Assembly: GCA_031260285.1 (NCBI GenBank) | Contig: JAIRKD010000083.1 | Coordinates: 1 to 33,307 of the forward strand | Source of the DNA: Gemmatimonadota bacterium | GTDB lineage: Bacteria > Gemmatimonadota > Gemmatimonadetes > Longimicrobiales > Longimicrobiaceae | Direction of reading: 5' to 3' | Length of the DNA stretch: 33,307 nt | Shown: in pieces, positions 24,361 to 32,119 of the stretch | How positions within the stretch are numbered: position 1 is the first letter of the stretch | How the letters are laid out: the number at the start of each line of letters is the position of its first letter | Notes under the pieces: model-generated | What the model saw: the letters and a program-made list of their open reading frames with translations, nothing else | Databases searched by the model: none | What the model was told of the DNA's origin: nothing | Made by a program: the position numbers and the translations under genes

Positions 24361-24397
24361 TACGGGCCGCGCGGAGAAAGTCACCGCGCGGCCCGTA
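24361..24397 (+). other. perfect 14-bp stem-loop between ilvC and ilvE
   Basis: TACGGGCCGCGCGG (24361-24374) pairs without mismatch with CCGCGCGGCCCGTA (24384-24397) over a 9-base loop. It begins 16 bases after the ilvC stop. There is no following T-run. The remaining 228 bases to ilvE are purine-rich with short GCAGAG/CGGA repeats and no gene. The hairpin may protect the ilvBNC message or mark its end. Confidence 0.6.
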
Positions 24398-24625
24398 TCA
24401 GAAGCGGGATGCAGAGCCGGATGCAGAGCGGAATACAGAATCGGAAAACAGGAAATCAGACGGAAACCCCGGAAGCAGGATTCCGGGCGGAAGATGGACA
24501 GCGCGGGACAGAGCAGTACCGGAGCAGCAGACAGAGCAACGATGCAGACTGACAACGGATGGCGGTTCCGGACGGACCGTCACCCTCGGGCCCAACCCTG
24601 AAGGCGCGGCGACAGGAGAAAGAAA

Positions 24626-25579
24626 ATGGCGTCATTTCCGAAAACCGACTGGATCTGGAGAGATGGCGAGTTCATCCCCTGGGAGCAGGCTACGATCCAT
24701 GTGATGAGCCACGTAGTGCACTACGGCTCGTCGGTCTTCGAGGGAATTCGTTGCTACAACACACCCGAAGGACCGTCGATCTTCCGCCTGAAGGAGCATG
24801 TCCGGCGGCTTCAGGATTCGGCGAAAGTCTATCGGATGGATGCGGGGTTCAGCGCGGAACAGATCGGGAACGCCTGTGGTGAGCTGATCCTGAAGAACGG
24901 CCTCGAAGAGTGTTATCTCCGGCCGATCATCTTCCGCGGGCTGGGAGCGGCGGGGCTGAACCCGAACTCCAGCCCGGTGCAGCTCTACATCGTCTGCTGG
25001 CCCTGGGGTACCTACCTCGGTGAAGGGGCGCTTGAGCAGGGTGTGGACGCCTGCGTTTCATCCTGGTACCGGCCCGCGCCGAACACCCATCCGGCGATGG
25101 CGAAGGCGGGGGGGAACTACAGCAACTCCCAGCTGATCAAGATGGAAGCCCTCACCAACGGCTACCAGGAAGGAATTGCGCTCAGCCCCTCCGGAAACGT
25201 CAGCGAGGGCAGCGGACAGAATATCTTCCTCGTACGGAACGGGACGCTGATCACCCCGGCCACGGACGGAACACTGCTGGAAGGCATCACCCGTGACTGC
25301 ATCATGCGGGTGGCACGCGACCTCGGTATTCCGGTGAGCGAACAACCCGTCCCCCGCGAAATGCTGTACATGGCTGACGAGGTATTCTTCACCGGCACTG
25401 CCGCTGAGGTGACACCCGTCCGCAGCGTTGACCGGATCGTGATCGGCGAGGGCAAGGCAGGACCCATGACAAAGCAGCTGCAGGAACGACTGCTTGGAAT
25501 CGCGCTCGGGAAGCTTCCCGACGCTCACGGATGGCGGACCCTTGTCCGTTCAACGGGAAAGGACACGCTGGTCGCATGA
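24626..25579 (+). CDS. ilvE: branched-chain amino acid aminotransferase
   Basis: This 317-residue class IV PLP enzyme carries out the last step for Val, Leu and Ile. [13 protein letters not shown] (32-44) and RPIIFRG (99-105) are typical. The PLP-binding lysine is K160 in [31 protein letters not shown] (179-201) and GTAAEVTPV (257-265) complete the cofactor site. GGAGAAAGAAA precedes the ATG. Its stop overlaps the ilvD start as ATGA. Length matches E. coli IlvE (about 309). It is separated from ilvC by 280 bases that hold a strong hairpin and no gene. Confidence 0.97.
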   Translation: MASFPKTDWIWRDGEFIPWEQATIHVMSHVVHYGSSVFEGIRCYNTPEGPSIFRLKEHVRRLQDSAKVYRMDAGFSAEQIGNACGELILKNGLEECYLRPIIFRGLGAAGLNPNSSPVQLYIVCWPWGTYLGEGALEQGVDACVSSWYRPAPNTHPAMAKAGGNYSNSQLIKMEALTNGYQEGIALSPSGNVSEGSGQNIFLVRNGTLITPATDGTLLEGITRDCIMRVARDLGIPVSEQPVPREMLYMADEVFFTGTAAEVTPVRSVDRIVIGEGKAGPMTKQLQERLLGIALGKLPDAHGWRTLVRSTGKDTLVA

Positions 25580-27291
25580 CAGATTCATCAAAAGCGCCTT
25601 CGTGCGCTTCCATCGATCTTTCGAACCTTCCGAGCCGCACCCTGATCGGGGGTCGCGACCGTGCCGCGGCGCGCGCGATGCTCCGCGCGGTTGGTCTCAC
25701 CGATGAGGACTTCGAGAAGCCTCTCATCGGGATCGCGAACACCTGGACGGAAACCACCCCCTGCAACGTCCACCTCCGCCAGCTCGCCGAGTGGGTGAAG
25801 GAAGGCGTGCGCGCGGCGGGCGGAACTCCGCTTGAGTTCAACGCGGTGGTTGTCTCCGACGGAATCACGATGGGCACCGAGGGAATGAAGGCCTCGCTCA
25901 TCAGCCGTGAGGTTGTCGCGGACTCGATCGAGCTGATGGCCCGTGCCTACATGTTCGACGGAATCATCGCCCTGTCCGGCTGCGACAAGACGCTCCCCGG
26001 CACCGTGATGGCGCTGGCCCGGATGGATCGTCCGGGGCTGATGCTCTACGGTGGTTCCACGATGCCCGGGCATTACCGGGGGCGGGATGTGACGGTTCAG
26101 GACGTCTTCGAGGGCATCGGCGCCGCTGCAGCGGGCCGGATCAGCGCAGAAGACCTGCACGAACTCGAATGCGCCGCCTGTCCCGGCGCGGGCGCGTGTG
26201 GTGGTCAGTTCACGGCGAACACGATGGCCACGGCGTTTGAGGCTATGGGCATCGCGGCTGTTGAGAGCGGCGGCGTTCCCGCAGTGCACGGGCAGAAGGC
26301 TGCCGTGGCCCGCGAGACCGGACGGAACATCATGCGGATGATCGAAAACAATGTTTCGGTCAGCCAGATCATCACGCCGGAGTCTCTCCGCTCGGCGGTG
26401 GCGATGGTTGCGGCCACCGGTGGATCCACCAACGCGGTGCTGCATCTTGTGGCCGTTGCACGCGAGGCCGGTGTTCCTTTCGACATCGAGGACTTCAACC
26501 GCATCGCCACCGAGACCCCGCTTATCGGAGACATGAAGCCGGGTGGAAAGTGGAACGCGGCGGATATGTGGGCAGCTGGCGGCGTCCGTCTGGTGCTCCA
26601 GCGACTGCTCGCCGGTAACCATATCTCTCCGGACCTCCCCACGGTCTCCGGAAAGACAATCGGGGAAGAAGCCGCCCTTGCGCAGGAAACCGAGGGCCAG
26701 GTGGTGATCCGTCCCATCAACAACCCGATCAAGCCGACCGGTGGTCTGGTGATCCTGCGCGGTTCTCTTGCCCCTGAGGGATGTGTGGTGAAGGTGGCGG
26801 GCCATGAGCGCGTCTACCACCAGGGCCCGGCCCGCGTCTTTGACCGCGAAGAAGACGCCTTTGCGGCGGTACAGGCCGGCTCCATCAAGGAAGGTGACGT
26901 ACTTGTCATCCGCTACGAGGGCCCGAAGGGTGGACCGGGCATGCGTGAGATGCTTGCCGTGACCTCTGCGCTGGCCGGCGCCGGCCTGAAGGAAAAGGTC
27001 GGTCTGCTTACCGATGGCCGGTTCTCGGGCGCGACCCACGGTCTGATGGTGGGCCACGTCTCGCCGGAAGCCGCAACGGGCGGCCCGATCGCGGCGGTGC
27101 GCGAAGGGGATCTCATCACCTTCGATGTGAACAACCGCCGTCTGGATCTGGAAGTCCCGGCCGGGGAGATCGAGGCGCGGCTGCGCAGCTGGTCGCCGCC
27201 CGAACCCCGTTACCGGACCGGCGTGATGGCGAAGTATGCACGACTTGTCGGCTCCGCGTCCGAGGGCGCAGTCACGATGAATCTGGACTGA
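25576..27291 (+). CDS. ilvD: dihydroxy-acid dehydratase
   Basis: This 571-residue iron-sulfur dehydratase gives 2-oxoisovalerate and 2-oxo-3-methylvalerate. [13 protein letters not shown] (55-67), [11 protein letters not shown] (94-104), [10 protein letters not shown] (134-143) and CPGAGACGG (202-210) are the family signatures; the cluster cysteines are C63, C136 and C208. [19 protein letters not shown] near the C-terminus is also diagnostic. The start at 25576 overlaps the ilvE stop (ATGA); a start 15 codons upstream inside ilvE is possible but less likely. It is the last gene of the locus, and no clear terminator follows before the next promoter at 27364. Confidence 0.97.
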   Translation: MTDSSKAPSCASIDLSNLPSRTLIGGRDRAAARAMLRAVGLTDEDFEKPLIGIANTWTETTPCNVHLRQLAEWVKEGVRAAGGTPLEFNAVVVSDGITMGTEGMKASLISREVVADSIELMARAYMFDGIIALSGCDKTLPGTVMALARMDRPGLMLYGGSTMPGHYRGRDVTVQDVFEGIGAAAAGRISAEDLHELECAACPGAGACGGQFTANTMATAFEAMGIAAVESGGVPAVHGQKAAVARETGRNIMRMIENNVSVSQIITPESLRSAVAMVAATGGSTNAVLHLVAVAREAGVPFDIEDFNRIATETPLIGDMKPGGKWNAADMWAAGGVRLVLQRLLAGNHISPDLPTVSGKTIGEEAALAQETEGQVVIRPINNPIKPTGGLVILRGSLAPEGCVVKVAGHERVYHQGPARVFDREEDAFAAVQAGSIKEGDVLVIRYEGPKGGPGMREMLAVTSALAGAGLKEKVGLLTDGRFSGATHGLMVGHVSPEAATGGPIAAVREGDLITFDVNNRRLDLEVPAGEIEARLRSWSPPEPRYRTGVMAKYARLVGSASEGAVTMNLD

Positions 27292-27363
27292 TTGATCGGG
27301 ATTGACAGACGGCTTCAAAGCTGGTGACAGGGGGAACGGGTCCGTGGTTCGGGCTCGCTCCCC

Positions 27364-27392
27364 TTGACGCTTCCGGTCCTGCCACATAGCTT
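27364..27392 (+). promoter_or_regulatory. predicted housekeeping promoter of the DAHP synthase-pheA operon
   Basis: TTGACG (27364-27369) and TAGCTT (27387-27392) are 17 bases apart. As in the leu promoter, the -10 keeps T, A and the final T. The start of transcription should be near 27399-27400, on or beside the ATG of the leader peptide at 27400. Confidence 0.65.
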
Positions 27393-27399
27393 CCCCTGC

Positions 27400-27486
27400 A
27401 TGAGTCAGATTACTGCGTTTTTCGGCTTTCGATTTTTCTGGTCCACCCCCACAGAGGGCCGTGGTCGGAGAGTCGTGCGCGGATAA
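27400..27486 (+). CDS. phenylalanine leader peptide (attenuator peptide)
   Basis: A 28-residue frame runs from ATG 27400 to TAA 27484-27486. Residues 7-14 are FFGFRFFW, that is five Phe and one Trp in eight positions, and there is no Tyr. This matches the Phe-rich leader peptides of pheA/pheST operons. The rest is an Arg/Gly-rich tail (TEGRGRRVVRG). No ribosome-binding site is present. The predicted transcript starts at or within a base of the ATG, so initiation is probably leaderless. The genes downstream make DAHP and phenylpyruvate, so control by charged Phe-tRNA makes biological sense. Confidence 0.82.
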   Translation: MSQITAFFGFRFFWSTPTEGRGRRVVRG

Positions 27487-27517
27487 TCGCGACTGCTCAA
27501 CAGACACGAGGCGGCCC
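27456..27517 (+). promoter_or_regulatory. candidate antiterminator of the Phe attenuator
   Basis: GGGCCGT (27456-27462) can pair with GCGGCCC (27511-27517), most of the terminator 5' arm, with one G-U pair. Inside, GTCG (27472-27475) pairs with CGAC (27490-27493), enclosing the leader stop codon. A competing pairing of GGTCC (27440-27444) with GGGCC (27456-27460) would be covered by a ribosome stalled at the Phe/Trp codons, which would free the antiterminator strand. Confidence 0.5.
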
Positions 27518-27540
27518 ACCATCCGGGGTCGCCTTTTTTT
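27509..27540 (+). terminator. intrinsic terminator (attenuator) upstream of DAHP synthase
   Basis: AGGCGGCCC (27509-27517) pairs with GGGTCGCCT (27526-27534), nine pairs including one G-U, with an 8-base loop and a run of seven T residues (27534-27540). It lies 27 bases before the ATG of the DAHP synthase gene. Confidence 0.85.
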
Positions 27541-27567
27541 CGTACCTTACGTTTTACACAACGACCG

Positions 27568-28617
27568 ATGATCATCATTACCCGACCGAATATCAGCCCC
27601 GAGGAACTGAACCACATCCGGGAGCACATCGAGGGTCTCGGCCTGCGAACCAGCATCACTCACGGAGAGCGGCAGACGATCATCGGCTGTATCGGTGATG
27701 ATGACCTGCTCCGGGAAGCACCGCTGCTCCAGCTTCCAGGCGTCGAATCCGTCACTCCGGTGATGAAGCCGTACAAGCTGGCCGCCAAAGAGTTTGTGGG
27801 TGGCAGGCCGAGCCTGGTCCGGGTGGGTGACAACGCAGTGGTGGGCGGGAAGGACCTCGCGATCATCGCGGGGCCCTGCTCGGTTGAGAACCGCGAGATG
27901 TTCCGCGAGACCGCCTTCGCCGTGCGCGCAGCCGGCGCGGGAATGCTTCGCGGGGGTGCCTACAAACCCCGCACCTCGCCCTACGCCTTCCAGGGCCTCG
28001 GCGTTGCCGGCCTGCAGATCATGGCTGAAGTCCGCGCCGAGACCGGGATGCCGATTGTCACCGAGGTCATGGACACCCGCCAGGTTGAGGTGGTTGCTGA
28101 GTATGCCGACATGCTTCAGGTGGGCGCCCGCAACATGCAGAACTTCTCCCTGCTCTCGGAGATCGGGAAGACCCAGCGCCCGGTGCTGCTCAAGCGTGGT
28201 CTCTCCGGCACGGTGAAGGAGCTGCTCATGGCGGCTGAGTACATCATGGCTCAGGGCAACCGGGATGTGATTCTCTGCGAGCGCGGCATCCGCACCTACG
28301 AGACCGCAACACGCAACACCCTGGACATCGGCGCGATTCCGGTGCTCAAGCGCGAGACCCATCTGCCGGTGATTGTGGACCCCAGCCATGCGGGGGGACG
28401 CGCGGATCTTGTGGCTCCGCTCTCCTTCGCCGCCGTCGCGGCAGGCGCGGATGGTCTCATCATCGAGGTCCACCCCTGCCCCGAGCAGGCGCTTTCCGAC
28501 GGCGATCAGTCGCTCTCCCCGGATGCCTTCAGCAGCTTCATGCAGAGCCTCGCTCCGTTTGTCGCCGCCGCCGGCCGCACGCTTCCGCAGCTTGTCGCTG
28601 CTGAAATCCCCGCGTGA
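27568..28617 (+). CDS. aroF: 3-deoxy-7-phosphoheptulonate synthase (type I-beta, with N-terminal regulatory domain)
   Basis: This 349-residue enzyme joins phosphoenolpyruvate and erythrose 4-phosphate, the first step of the shikimate pathway. Residues 1-70 form the ferredoxin-like/ACT-like domain found in Thermotoga- and Bacillus-type enzymes; it usually gives Tyr or Phe feedback control. The catalytic barrel shows AGPCSVEN (101-108) with metal ligand C104, [15 protein letters not shown] (129-143), [10 protein letters not shown] and DPSHAGGR. The sequence has no chorismate mutase domain. No clear ribosome-binding site lies before ATG 27568. The next gene, pheA, overlaps its stop (GTGA). The symbol follows the usual name for this subfamily; aroG is used in some genomes. 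Confidence 0.95.
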   Translation: MIIITRPNISPEELNHIREHIEGLGLRTSITHGERQTIIGCIGDDDLLREAPLLQLPGVESVTPVMKPYKLAAKEFVGGRPSLVRVGDNAVVGGKDLAIIAGPCSVENREMFRETAFAVRAAGAGMLRGGAYKPRTSPYAFQGLGVAGLQIMAEVRAETGMPIVTEVMDTRQVEVVAEYADMLQVGARNMQNFSLLSEIGKTQRPVLLKRGLSGTVKELLMAAEYIMAQGNRDVILCERGIRTYETATRNTLDIGAIPVLKRETHLPVIVDPSHAGGRADLVAPLSFAAVAAGADGLIIEVHPCPEQALSDGDQSLSPDAFSSFMQSLAPFVAAAGRTLPQLVAAEIPA

Positions 28618-29456
28618 CCCGGGTAGCCTTCCAGGGTGAACTTGGTGCCTTCTCCGAAGAAGCGGTTGTACGGCTCTTCGGAGAAGGAGCCACGGCTGTG
28701 CCCTGTCGGGATTTTGCCGAAGTTGGCCGGGCAGTCACCTCCGGTGAGGTCGACTTCGGGGTTCTGCCGATCGAGAACAGCCTCGCGGGCAGTGTCATCG
28801 GCAGCTACGACGTACTTGGCGGAGGGACGTTCCGGATCGTCGGAGAGGTGATCACCCCGATCCATCACAATATTCTGGGCGTTCCCGGGTCCACACTCAG
28901 CGGGCTGCGGCGGATTGTTTCCCACCCCGTCGCGCTCGCCCAGTGTACCCGGATTCTCCGCGAGCTTTCGGGTGTGGAGGCACTCGCCGTGTACGATACC
29001 GCCGGCGCCGCCCGGGATGTCGCCGCGGAGGGAGACCTCACCCAGGCCGCCATCGCGGGTAACAGCGCCGCCTCCCGGTACGGGCTGACCGTTCTGGCCC
29101 GCAACGTCGAGGACCGCGACGACAACCAGACCCGCTTCCTTGCCATCATCCCGGCTGACGCCGAACTCCGCACTCCCCCCCGGCGCGCTTCAGGAACAAT
29201 GAAGACCGCCCTCCTGCTCGAAACTTCCAACGAGCCGGGTGCGCTCCTGCGTGTCCTGTCTCCACTTGCCGGGCGGGGCCTCAACCTCAGCAAGCTGGAA
29301 TCACGGCCCGCGGGTGAGCCCTGGAGCTACCGGTTCTTCCTGGAGTTTGACGGTGATTCCTCCGAACCCGCGGCTGCCGCGGCGCTTGAGGAAGTACGTT
29401 CCGCCACCCTCCAGCTGCACATCCTGGGGTCCTACCCCCGCTGGCTTGAGGATTAG
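28614..29456 (+). CDS. pheA: prephenate dehydratase (monofunctional, with ACT domain)
   Basis: This 280-residue enzyme converts prephenate to phenylpyruvate. [14 protein letters not shown] (4-17), [13 protein letters not shown] (49-61) and the catalytic NQTRF (171-175) identify the dehydratase domain. The C-terminal ACT domain starts near residue 197 and has GALLRVL (209-215) and ESRP (229-232), the Phe-binding marks. The start is GTG 28614, overlapping the previous stop as GTGA, which indicates translational coupling. There is no fused chorismate mutase. Both genes of this operon feed phenylalanine, in keeping with the Phe-rich leader peptide upstream. Confidence 0.96.
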   Translation: MTRVAFQGELGAFSEEAVVRLFGEGATAVPCRDFAEVGRAVTSGEVDFGVLPIENSLAGSVIGSYDVLGGGTFRIVGEVITPIHHNILGVPGSTLSGLRRIVSHPVALAQCTRILRELSGVEALAVYDTAGAARDVAAEGDLTQAAIAGNSAASRYGLTVLARNVEDRDDNQTRFLAIIPADAELRTPPRRASGTMKTALLLETSNEPGALLRVLSPLAGRGLNLSKLESRPAGEPWSYRFFLEFDGDSSEPAAAAALEEVRSATLQLHILGSYPRWLED

Positions 29457-29547
29457 CCGGCAGCCGGCCCGGCTTCCCTCAACCGGGCTGATGTTGATCG
29501 CAAGGTTGTTGCTAGCAGCAACTGATTTCGGGTGACGACCCGCCCGT

Positions 29548-29573
29548 TCGGGTTTGTGAGGGATCGCGCGCGG
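29548..29573 (+). terminator. weak terminator-like hairpin after pheA
   Basis: Near 29537-29555 ACCCG and CGGGT pair across CCCGTT and are followed by TTTGTG. A second small hairpin, GTTGCT-agc-AGCAAC, lies near 29506-29520. Either could end the aroF-pheA transcript; both are short. The given interval is the region after the hairpin leading to the next promoter. Confidence 0.25.
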
Positions 29574-29602
29574 TTGCCGGAGCACGGAGGACTTCTTACC
29601 TT
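29574..29602 (+). promoter_or_regulatory. predicted promoter of lipA and the pdh genes
   Basis: TTGCCG (29574-29579) and TACCTT (29597-29602) are 17 bases apart, with the same TAnnnT -10 form as the leu and aroF promoters. The start would be near 29609, leaving a leader of about 97 bases before lipA. An AAGGAGG (29617-29623) lies in this leader without a convincing reading frame after it. Confidence 0.5.
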
Positions 29603-29705
29603 ACGCCCGCTTCCGCAAGGAGGATGGCGTTTGAGTGATCCCGCTTCCCATGGTTTTTCGGATGGGGAAGCGTCATGAGGTAGCGTCCCCGCGATCTGAA
29701 GTCGT

Positions 29706-30830
29706 ATGAGCGCACAATCCCCGACTCCCCCCGGTTCGTACGGTTACCGGCCGAACGGGAAGGACAACGGACAGGTCAAGAGCAAAGGCAAGCCGACCCT
29801 CCATCTGGGTGAGGGGAACGACGGCGTGCCTTTGCGTGCGCGCAAGCCGGAGTGGCTGAAGGTCCGTGCTCCGGGTGGAGAGAACTACCTGCGGCTGCAG
29901 CGGCTGATGCGCGACCAGGGGCTCCACACGGTCTGTGAGGAAGCTCACTGCCCGAACATCGGCGAGTGCTGGGAGAGTGGAACTGCAACCTTCATGATCC
30001 TGGGCGATGTCTGTACCCGGGCGTGCAAGTACTGCGCGGTTGCCCACGGCCTTCCCACCGAGCGTGACGACGATGAACCTCGCCGGGTGGTGGACAGCGT
30101 TGTCACGATGGGGCTGGAGCACGTTGTCATCACTTCGGTGAACCGTGACGAGCTGGGGGACGGCGGCGCCTCGATCTACGCCGAGACAATCCGGCGGATC
30201 CATGAGCAGGTGCCCGGCTGCTCGGTGGAGGTGCTCATCCCTGACCTGAAGGGGAACGAGGCGGCGGTCGCGAAGATTGTCGAGGCCCGACCCGAGATCC
30301 TCGCGCACAATGTGGACACCGTTGAACGGATGATGCGGGCGATCCGGCCGGGCGCGAGGTACTGGCGGAGCATCTCTCTTCTGGGAGTGGTGAAGCGCCT
30401 TGATCCGACGATGCTCACCAAGAGCGCCATCATCCTCGGAATGGGTGAAACACAGGACGAGATCCTTCAGACGATGAAGGATCTGCGGGAAGCGGCGGTG
30501 GATATTCTCACCCTCGGGCAGTATCTGCGCCCCTCGGAGCACCACATTCCGCTTGATCGCTGGGTCACCCCTGAAGAGTTCAGGCGCTGGAAGGAGATCG
30601 GCGAAAACGAGCTGGGCTTCCGGCATGTCGAGGCTGGCCCGCTTGTCCGTTCGTCGTATCACGCGAAGGAACAGGCCCGGGAAGTTGAAGCCGGCGGACC
30701 CGGCCGACTCACCGAGATTCTCGATCCCGATGTTGGTGGCGAGGTCGTGATTGATCCTGTCGAAGCGGCGGCCCGGGCCCATCTGGCCGTCCCGTCCCCT
30801 TCAACTCTGGTTCAGCTCGGGTCGCTCTGA
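29706..30830 (+). CDS. lipA: lipoyl synthase
   Basis: This 374-residue radical-SAM enzyme inserts two sulfurs into octanoyl groups on E2 and H proteins. The auxiliary cluster motif is C77-x4-C82-x5-C88 (CEEAHCPNIGEC), and the radical-SAM motif is C103-x3-C107-x2-C110 (CTRACKYC). TSVNRDELGDGGA (143-155) and RSSYHA (315-320), with the serine ligand of the auxiliary cluster, are typical. It is longer than the usual 290-320 residues, because of a basic N-terminal extension of about 40 residues and a C-terminal tail of about 40. The product serves the E2 encoded at the right edge of the window. No lipB lies here, so octanoyl transfer must be encoded elsewhere. Confidence 0.96.
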   Translation: MSAQSPTPPGSYGYRPNGKDNGQVKSKGKPTLHLGEGNDGVPLRARKPEWLKVRAPGGENYLRLQRLMRDQGLHTVCEEAHCPNIGECWESGTATFMILGDVCTRACKYCAVAHGLPTERDDDEPRRVVDSVVTMGLEHVVITSVNRDELGDGGASIYAETIRRIHEQVPGCSVEVLIPDLKGNEAAVAKIVEARPEILAHNVDTVERMMRAIRPGARYWRSISLLGVVKRLDPTMLTKSAIILGMGETQDEILQTMKDLREAAVDILTLGQYLRPSEHHIPLDRWVTPEEFRRWKEIGENELGFRHVEAGPLVRSSYHAKEQAREVEAGGPGRLTEILDPDVGGEVVIDPVEAAARAHLAVPSPSTLVQLGSL

Positions 30831-30846
30831 ACCGACGCATCGCATT

Positions 30847-30874
30847 TTCCGAGAGATCAATTCCGAGAGATCAA
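30847..30874 (+). repeat. 14-base tandem duplication carrying the pdhA ribosome-binding site
   Basis: TTCCGAGAGATCAA occurs twice in a row, at 30847-30860 and 30861-30874, ending two bases before the pdhA ATG. Each copy has a GAGAG that can pair with 16S rRNA, but only the second is at working distance. Confidence 0.7.
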
Positions 30875-30876
30875 TA

Positions 30877-32028
30877 ATGTCTGAAACGAATACGCAGCGA
30901 GCGCTGGCGGAGGAGCCCGAGGTCAAGGGGCCCCGCGATCATCCCTCACCGGCCACGCCGGATCAGGACCCGAACTGGGAGCGCGCGGCCAAGCCGATCC
31001 TGAGCCTTGAGGAACGCACCCGGGGGCTCTCTCCCGAGGATCTCCGCAAGTTCATGTACGACATGCTCCTCGCCCGTCGTTTCGAGGAAGCGACCGGGGA
31101 GTCGTACGCGCTTGGAAAGATCGGCGGGTTCTGTCACCTCTATATCGGGCAGGAAGCGGTTGCGATCGGCGCCATCAACGCCATGCAGAAGGGCGACTAC
31201 TCGATGACTGCCTACCGGGATCACGTTCACGCCCTTCAGATGGGTGTGGAGCCGAACGCGGTAATGGCTGAGCTCTACGGTCGCGCGGGGGGTACGTCCA
31301 AGGGCAAGGGCGGCTCGATGCACATGTTCTCGGCCGAGAGCGGCTTCCTTGGCGGTCACGGGATTGTCGGTGGACAGAGTCCGCTGGCACTTGGCGTCGC
31401 CTGGAAGATCAAATACCGGGGTGAACAGAAGGTGATGCAGGTGTACCTCGGGGAAGCGGCTGTGAACCAGGGCGCCTTCCACGAGTCGCTCAACATGGCG
31501 GCACTCTGGCAGCTTCCGCTGGTGGTGATCGTCGAGAACAACCGGTTCGGCATGGGCACCGCCTGGGAACGGGCTTCGTCGCTCTACGACATTTCGCAGA
31601 AGGCGAGCGCCTATGCGATGCCGTCCGCGATCGCGGACGGGATGGACGTGCTGGACATGTACCGTGTCACGAAGGAAGCCGTTGATCGCGCCCGTAACGG
31701 CGGCGGCCCCACCCTGATCGAAGCCCGGACCTACCGCTTTGTCGGCCACTCGATGTCCGATCCGGTCCATGGCGTCTATCGCACCAAGGAAGAGGTTGAT
31801 GAGGAGAAACTCAACGACCCGATCCGCATCTATGCAAACCTTCTCTCTGACCTGGGTGTGCTCTCCCAGGAGGAGCTGGAGGTGATGGATGAAAAGGTCA
31901 AGAAGATTTCGGCTGAAGCTGTCGAATTCGCCGATAACTCTCCCGAGCCTGAGGCTGCGGAGCTCTACCGCGATGTATACGCGGACGAGGACGTCGCGGG
32001 CCGGCTCTACTTCGACGGGCGGCGATAA
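30877..32028 (+). CDS. pdhA: pyruvate dehydrogenase E1 component, alpha subunit
   Basis: This 383-residue thiamine-diphosphate subunit starts the decarboxylation of pyruvate. RRFEEATGESYALGKIGGFCHLY (67-89), YRDHVHAL (113-120), GKGGSMHMF (144-152) and GGHGIVGGQSPLALG (159-173) match E1-alpha. The TPP/Mg motif should read GDG...NN; here it reads GEAAVNQGAFHESLN (192-206) to VENN (219-222), so Asp is Glu and Gly is Ala. The phosphorylation-loop-like YRFVGHSMSDPVHGVYRT (286-303) is normal. The N-terminal 40 residues are unconserved and acidic. ATG 30877 is chosen because the conserved part and the duplicated ribosome-binding site fit it; the frame is open into lipA. A branched-chain substrate cannot be fully excluded. 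Confidence 0.92.
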   Translation: MSETNTQRALAEEPEVKGPRDHPSPATPDQDPNWERAAKPILSLEERTRGLSPEDLRKFMYDMLLARRFEEATGESYALGKIGGFCHLYIGQEAVAIGAINAMQKGDYSMTAYRDHVHALQMGVEPNAVMAELYGRAGGTSKGKGGSMHMFSAESGFLGGHGIVGGQSPLALGVAWKIKYRGEQKVMQVYLGEAAVNQGAFHESLNMAALWQLPLVVIVENNRFGMGTAWERASSLYDISQKASAYAMPSAIADGMDVLDMYRVTKEAVDRARNGGGPTLIEARTYRFVGHSMSDPVHGVYRTKEEVDEEKLNDPIRIYANLLSDLGVLSQEELEVMDEKVKKISAEAVEFADNSPEPEAAELYRDVYADEDVAGRLYFDGRR

Positions 32029-32034
32029 GACATT

Positions 32035-32081
32035 CGCGGGGTCTGTTCACCAGCCACAGAGCTGAGAAACAGACCCTCGCG
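32035..32081 (+). other. stem-loop between pdhA and pdhB
   Basis: CGCGGGGTCTGTT (32035-32047) pairs with AACAGACCC-t-CGCG (32068-32081), 13 pairs with one bulged T and a 20-base loop. It fills half of the 91-base gap. No T-run follows, so it may adjust the level or stability of the pdhB message rather than end it. Confidence 0.55.
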
Positions 32082-32119
32082 CCGGAACCCGAAACAGATC
32101 AACAGATACCGGACCGAGA

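Noticed and set aside
27302-27330. A promoter at TTGACA 27302 after ilvD
   Set aside because: The position 17 bases downstream reads TGACAG, without the A at the second -10 position; the better promoter is at 27364.
25588-27522. A 644-codon open frame antisense to ilvD
   Set aside because: High-GC codon bias in a real gene opens the antisense frame. Its product is rich in Arg, His and Asp with no family resemblance, while ilvD on the plus strand has all catalytic motifs. Similar antisense frames over cimA, ilvB and ilvC were rejected for the same reason.
29631-29678. A 15-residue peptide from TTG 29631 as a real gene
   Set aside because: The spacing from AAGGAGG is good, but the frame is too short to support and has no run of one amino acid that would suggest an attenuator.
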